Source: Spirosoma spitsbergense DSM 19989 (GTDB lineage Bacteria > Bacteroidota > Bacteroidia > Cytophagales > Spirosomataceae). From it: DNA of 64,000 nt. The notes below the pieces were generated by a model. That model saw nothing but the letters and a program-made list of their open reading frames with translations. It was not told where the DNA came from and did not search any database. Position numbers and translations under genes: made by a program. The stretch is from NCBI RefSeq assembly GCF_000374085.1, contig NZ_KB893581.1:107623-171622 (forward strand), in the 5' to 3' direction. Positions 61,403 through 64,000 of this stretch are shown here, one piece after another (the stretch's first letter is position 1; every line of letters starts with the position of its first letter).

Positions 61403-62434
61403 GCCCACTTGCACGCCAAAGCCGCTTTGCAAACACCCAACACCCAGTTAGTGGCTGTGTATGGCCGCACTTTCCACAAAGCCGATGATTTCGCCCGGCA
61501 GTATGGTATCAAAGCCTATAGCGATGTGCGCGAAATGGTGGAACGGGAAAAGGTAGACCTTTGCCTTGTCTGTACCACGCACCCCGCCCACCGGGAACCA
61601 ACCATTGCCGCTTTGGAGGCTGGTTCACACGTGCTGGTTGAAAAACCATTGGCCTCCACGCTGGAAGATTGCGACGCCATGATTGATGCCGCCCAGCGCA
61701 GCAACCGGTACCTGGGGGTGATCAGTCAGCGTCGATTCTATGCCCCATCCATGCGCATTCGGGAAGCCATCGATGCCGGAAAAATTGGCAATCCTGTACT
61801 CGGCACCATTCAAATGCTCGGCTGGCGCGATGAAGAATACTACAAAAGCGATGCCTGGCGTGGTACCTGGGCCGACGAGGGTGGGGGCGTTCTGGTCAAC
61901 CAGTCCCCACACCAGTTGGATTTGCTATGCTGGTACATGGGTGATATTGACGAAGTTTATGGGGTCTGGGGTAACCTGAACCACCCCTATATTGAAGTAG
62001 ACGATACGGCCCTGGCCATTGTCAAATTCAAAAACGGCGGGTTGGGAAACATCATCGTCAGTAACTCGCAGAAGCCCGGCATTTTCGGTAAAGTACACGT
62101 GCATGGGCAGAACGGCGCATCGGTGGGGGTGCAGACGGATGGTGGTGCCCTGTTCATTGCCGGCCGGTCGAGCATTACCGATCCCCCCGTCAATGACCTC
62201 TGGACTATTCCCGGTGAAGAAAAACAACTGGCTAAGTTCATCGAAGAGGATACCGCTTTCTTCAACACCATCGACGCCACGGTGTATTATTTTGGCCTGC
62301 AAATCGCTGAATTCCGGGATGCTATCCGCCAGAAGCGCCCCCCCATGGTAACGGGCGAAGACGGCCGTAAGGTTGTCGCCCTGTTTCAGGCTATTTACGA
62401 ATCTACCCGAACCGGGCAGCCGGTAAAGCTATAA
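61358..62434 (+). CDS. Gfo/Idh/MocA family oxidoreductase
   Basis: The protein has 358 residues and is a cytoplasmic NAD(P)-dependent sugar oxidoreductase. The N-terminal Rossmann motif is IAVIGPGKVAHLHAKAAL, followed by VVYGRTF-type strand 2 (LVAVYGRTFHKA). EKPLASTLEDCDAMIDAA holds the conserved EKP. The second domain has QRRFYAPSMRIREAIDAGKIG, the GGGVLVNQSPHQLDLLCWYMG catalytic His region, and ends DGRKVVALFQAIYESTRTGQ. The glycine motif reads GPGKVA rather than the commoner GCGxxG. The substrate is unknown. Its original upstream region is now 725 bp away, behind the toxin-antitoxin cassette. Confidence 0.93.
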   Translation: MPSLLRIAVIGPGKVAHLHAKAALQTPNTQLVAVYGRTFHKADDFARQYGIKAYSDVREMVEREKVDLCLVCTTHPAHREPTIAALEAGSHVLVEKPLASTLEDCDAMIDAAQRSNRYLGVISQRRFYAPSMRIREAIDAGKIGNPVLGTIQMLGWRDEEYYKSDAWRGTWADEGGGVLVNQSPHQLDLLCWYMGDIDEVYGVWGNLNHPYIEVDDTALAIVKFKNGGLGNIIVSNSQKPGIFGKVHVHGQNGASVGVQTDGGALFIAGRSSITDPPVNDLWTIPGEEKQLAKFIEEDTAFFNTIDATVYYFGLQIAEFRDAIRQKRPPMVTGEDGRKVVALFQAIYESTRTGQPVKL

Positions 62435-62440
62435 ACCTAT

Positions 62441-62499
62441 TCAGCCAGCATACAGTTATATTATTTATATATTAATTATAATAAATTCCTGCTGGCTGA
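62441..62499. repeat. Inverted repeat flanking an AT-only loop
   Basis: TCAGCCAGCA (62441-62450) and TGCTGGCTGA (62490-62499) are exact complements. Between them the 39 bases are almost entirely A and T. The right arm ends six bases before the ATG of the next gene. It could be a weak terminator of the oxidoreductase gene or a leader structure over the barrel gene start. Confidence 0.45.
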
Positions 62500-62505
62500 T
62501 TCGTT

Positions 62506-63795
62506 ATGAAAAACACGTTTGTGCTCTTTTTCTTATTGATAGCACCCATAACAGTACTGGCCCAAACGGCGAATGAAGATATTGAAGAGGATACAGAATC
62601 AGCCGCAATAGCCTCTATCAACAGCCCAGTCAGAACCCCTCCCAAACTTTTCATAAACTGCGTTCGCACGAATTGCTACACCGATTATCTGCGCACACAA
62701 CTCGCCTTCTTCGATTTTGTGCGGGATCATTACGTGTCCGACATTGAAATTCTGGTTACCAACCTGCGTACCGGAACGGGTGGGCAGCAGTATACCCTGT
62801 CTTTTTACGGCCATAACCGGTTTGACGGATTAAACGATACGTTACGATTTGTTACGAATCAATCGGACCCTGACGACCAGATCCGAACCCAGCTTGTCAG
62901 AACCTGTAAGCAGGGGTTGGTTCGGTATCTGCTCGACACCGATTTTATGCACCAGGTGAACATTGGCCTGCCAGCCAGACAAACCGTTGCTCAGCGGGCA
63001 ACGCAACCAAAAGATCCCTGGAAGCTGTGGGTATTTCGCATTGGTGGCGACGGCTCAGCACGGGGGGAAAGTAATAAAAAGTACCTGTCCTTCTCCACCT
63101 ATCTGCGGATCAATCGAATTACTACCCGCTCAAAATTCAGTTTCCGTACGTATTATAACGATAACCGGAGCAACTACACCGTCGATGGTGAAAACATTCG
63201 GGTACGAACAGTCGATTACGGCCTATCGTCGTTGTACGTCAAGAGTATATCGCAGCATTGGTCGGTGGGAGGTTTCTATCGGGCATACCATTCCATTTAT
63301 CGAAATACGGATGTTTCGCAGAGTGTTGCTCCCGCGCTGGAGTACAGTTTTTTTCCGGTTTCGCAGGTTACCCGCCATCAGTTTCGTGCTGTTTATCAGG
63401 TTGGCGTACGGTCACTACGGTACATCGAACCGACCATCTACGATAAGATGCAGGAGTTACTTCCCTACCATCAGCTAACGGGCGTTTTTGGCGTTACGCA
63501 ACCGTGGGGTACACTCAGTGCACACATAACGCTCTATCAATACCTGCATGATCTTAGCAAAAACAGACTGAGCGTCAACATGAACGCTTCCTGGCGTATT
63601 ATTCAGGGGCTATCGATCCGCATCACCGGGCGGGCTAGTTTAATTAATAATCAGATCTCTCTGGCCCGGTCAACCATTGATCCCGATCAGGCTCTGCTCA
63701 ATGGTCGTCAGCTACCAACTAATTTTAACGCGAACTATGGGATTGTGAAATTCTTAAAACCGGCGTTTAAAGGGCATATGAGCCGAAATTGGTAG
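62506..63795 (+). CDS. Exported outer-membrane beta-barrel-like protein, 3' end altered by an IS
   Basis: The frame gives 429 residues with a signal peptide ending TVLAQ. The N-terminal part has a Cys pair (FINCVRTNCYTDYLRTQLAFFDFVRDHYVSDIEILVTN), a domain common in Bacteroidota barrel proteins. From about residue 185 repeated amphipathic strands follow (KYLSFSTYLRINRITTRSKFSFRTYYNDN). The last strand NFNANYGI (to about 63743) looks like the start of a barrel repeat. The remaining residues VKFLKPAFKGHMSRNW do not fit the strand pattern and probably come from the IS982-type element that begins here. The native C terminus is therefore missing or beyond the right edge. Confidence 0.75.
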   Translation: MKNTFVLFFLLIAPITVLAQTANEDIEEDTESAAIASINSPVRTPPKLFINCVRTNCYTDYLRTQLAFFDFVRDHYVSDIEILVTNLRTGTGGQQYTLSFYGHNRFDGLNDTLRFVTNQSDPDDQIRTQLVRTCKQGLVRYLLDTDFMHQVNIGLPARQTVAQRATQPKDPWKLWVFRIGGDGSARGESNKKYLSFSTYLRINRITTRSKFSFRTYYNDNRSNYTVDGENIRVRTVDYGLSSLYVKSISQHWSVGGFYRAYHSIYRNTDVSQSVAPALEYSFFPVSQVTRHQFRAVYQVGVRSLRYIEPTIYDKMQELLPYHQLTGVFGVTQPWGTLSAHITLYQYLHDLSKNRLSVNMNASWRIIQGLSIRITGRASLINNQISLARSTIDPDQALLNGRQLPTNFNANYGIVKFLKPAFKGHMSRNW

Positions 63796-64000
63796 TTTTG
63801 GGTGCTAACCAAACAAAACTAACCAGCCCCGAACTCACATGCTGACCGAAATTTACTGCGATGTCGATGACTTTTGCAAAGCACAACGCTCAATCATTGC
63901 TAAAGCTCTTCACCACTGTGGTGCTTACAAGAAGAATCATCCCAGTCAACTCACTCTTAGTGAGGTGATGACAATTCTGATTTATTATCATCTAAGCCCC
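63744..64000 (+). mobile_element. IS982-family insertion sequence, left part
   Basis: The transposase start at 63839 and the break in the barrel gene near 63740 place the left end close to 63744. The exact terminal repeat cannot be read without the right end, which lies outside the window. A GGCATATGAGCC near-palindrome at about 63773 is inside the leader. Confidence 0.65.
63839..64000 (+). CDS. IS982-family transposase, N-terminal 54 residues
   Basis: The frame from ATG at 63839 runs open to the edge: MLTEIYCDVDDFCKAQRSII, then a basic stretch and LTLSEVMTILIYYHLSP. The VDDFCK start and LSEVMTI-I-YHLS segment are the usual N terminus of IS982 transposases. These are DDE-type enzymes of about 290 residues. 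The catalytic core lies beyond the window. Confidence 0.85.
   Translation, partial: MLTEIYCDVDDFCKAQRSIIAKALHHCGAYKKNHPSQLTLSEVMTILIYYHLSP

Noticed and set aside
1..64000. CRISPR arrays, rRNA genes, riboswitches or replication origin
   Set aside because: No regularly spaced repeats, rRNA-like stretches, known riboswitch cores or DnaA-box clusters were noticed on reading through the window.

Overview
The window (64 kb, both strands densely coded) looks like chromosomal DNA of a Bacteroidota member of the order Cytophagales, most like Spirosoma or a close relative. The grounds are an LpxC-FabZ fusion inside an lpxD-lpxC/fabZ-lpxA cluster, TonB-dependent receptors with an N-terminal carboxypeptidase-regulatory-like domain, many Sec signal peptides ending in Ala-Gln, a Bacteroidota-type promoter (TTG, 19 bp, TATCTTTG at 25341-25370) and a Bacteroidota-type RpoB. 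The genus is an inference from recognition; no search was run.

Layout. 1-8.8 kb: end of rplL, then rpoB and rpoC, closed by a strong bidirectional terminator. 8.8-14.7 kb: two tandem paralogous TonB-dependent receptors. 15-26 kb: mixed single genes: a PEBP-family protein, a hypothetical protein, an exported amidase, a VapBC-type toxin-antitoxin pair with a clear operator, a penicillin/AHL-acylase-family enzyme, a DUF2911 protein, an FtsX-type permease, a response-regulator plus response-regulator/adenylate-cyclase pair, and a divergent membrane protein resembling Pycsar effectors (DUF5706). 26-33 kb: the lipid A cluster (HD hydrolase, lpxD, lpxC-fabZ, lpxA, ABC ATPase, exported hypothetical) and a CAU tRNA. 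33-39 kb: a DUF892 protein and a DUF885 / GntP / gamma-glutamyltransferase operon. 39.6-45.4 kb: sugar oxidation: a GH5 hydrolase divergent from a Tat-type gamma subunit, a GMC dehydrogenase and an exported TIM-barrel isomerase, followed by a decayed PQQ-dehydrogenase pseudogene and a DJ-1/PfpI protein. 45.6-52.7 kb: a sensor kinase and a complete heavy-metal RND efflux operon (TolC-like, lipoprotein adaptor, CzcA-like pump), with four 11-bp-phased TTCTAA-type repeats between kinase and pump genes. 52.8-57 kb: an accessory patch with a phage-type small protein, an HNH endonuclease whose start codon lies inside a dead vsr gene, a serine hydrolase and an McrB-like GTPase without McrC. 57-64 kb: a zinc alcohol dehydrogenase, a PagL-like acyloxyacyl hydrolase, three tandem related lipoproteins, a PIN-domain toxin-antitoxin cassette inserted into the 5' end of a Gfo/Idh oxidoreductase gene, and an outer-membrane barrel gene cut short by an IS982-family element that runs off the right edge.

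The most unusual signals are these. (1) The toxin-antitoxin cassette at 60678-61357 is flanked by 45-bp perfect direct repeats of the first 15 codons of the downstream oxidoreductase, so the target gene was regenerated. (2) Long, nearly perfect inverted repeats, each made of a short iterated word, sit just after the stop codon inside operons (rpoB/rpoC, lpxD/lpxC, lpxC/lpxA, adaptor/pump, and a decayed one after mcrB). (3) The phased direct repeats in front of the metal efflux operon resemble an OmpR/PhoB-family regulator site.
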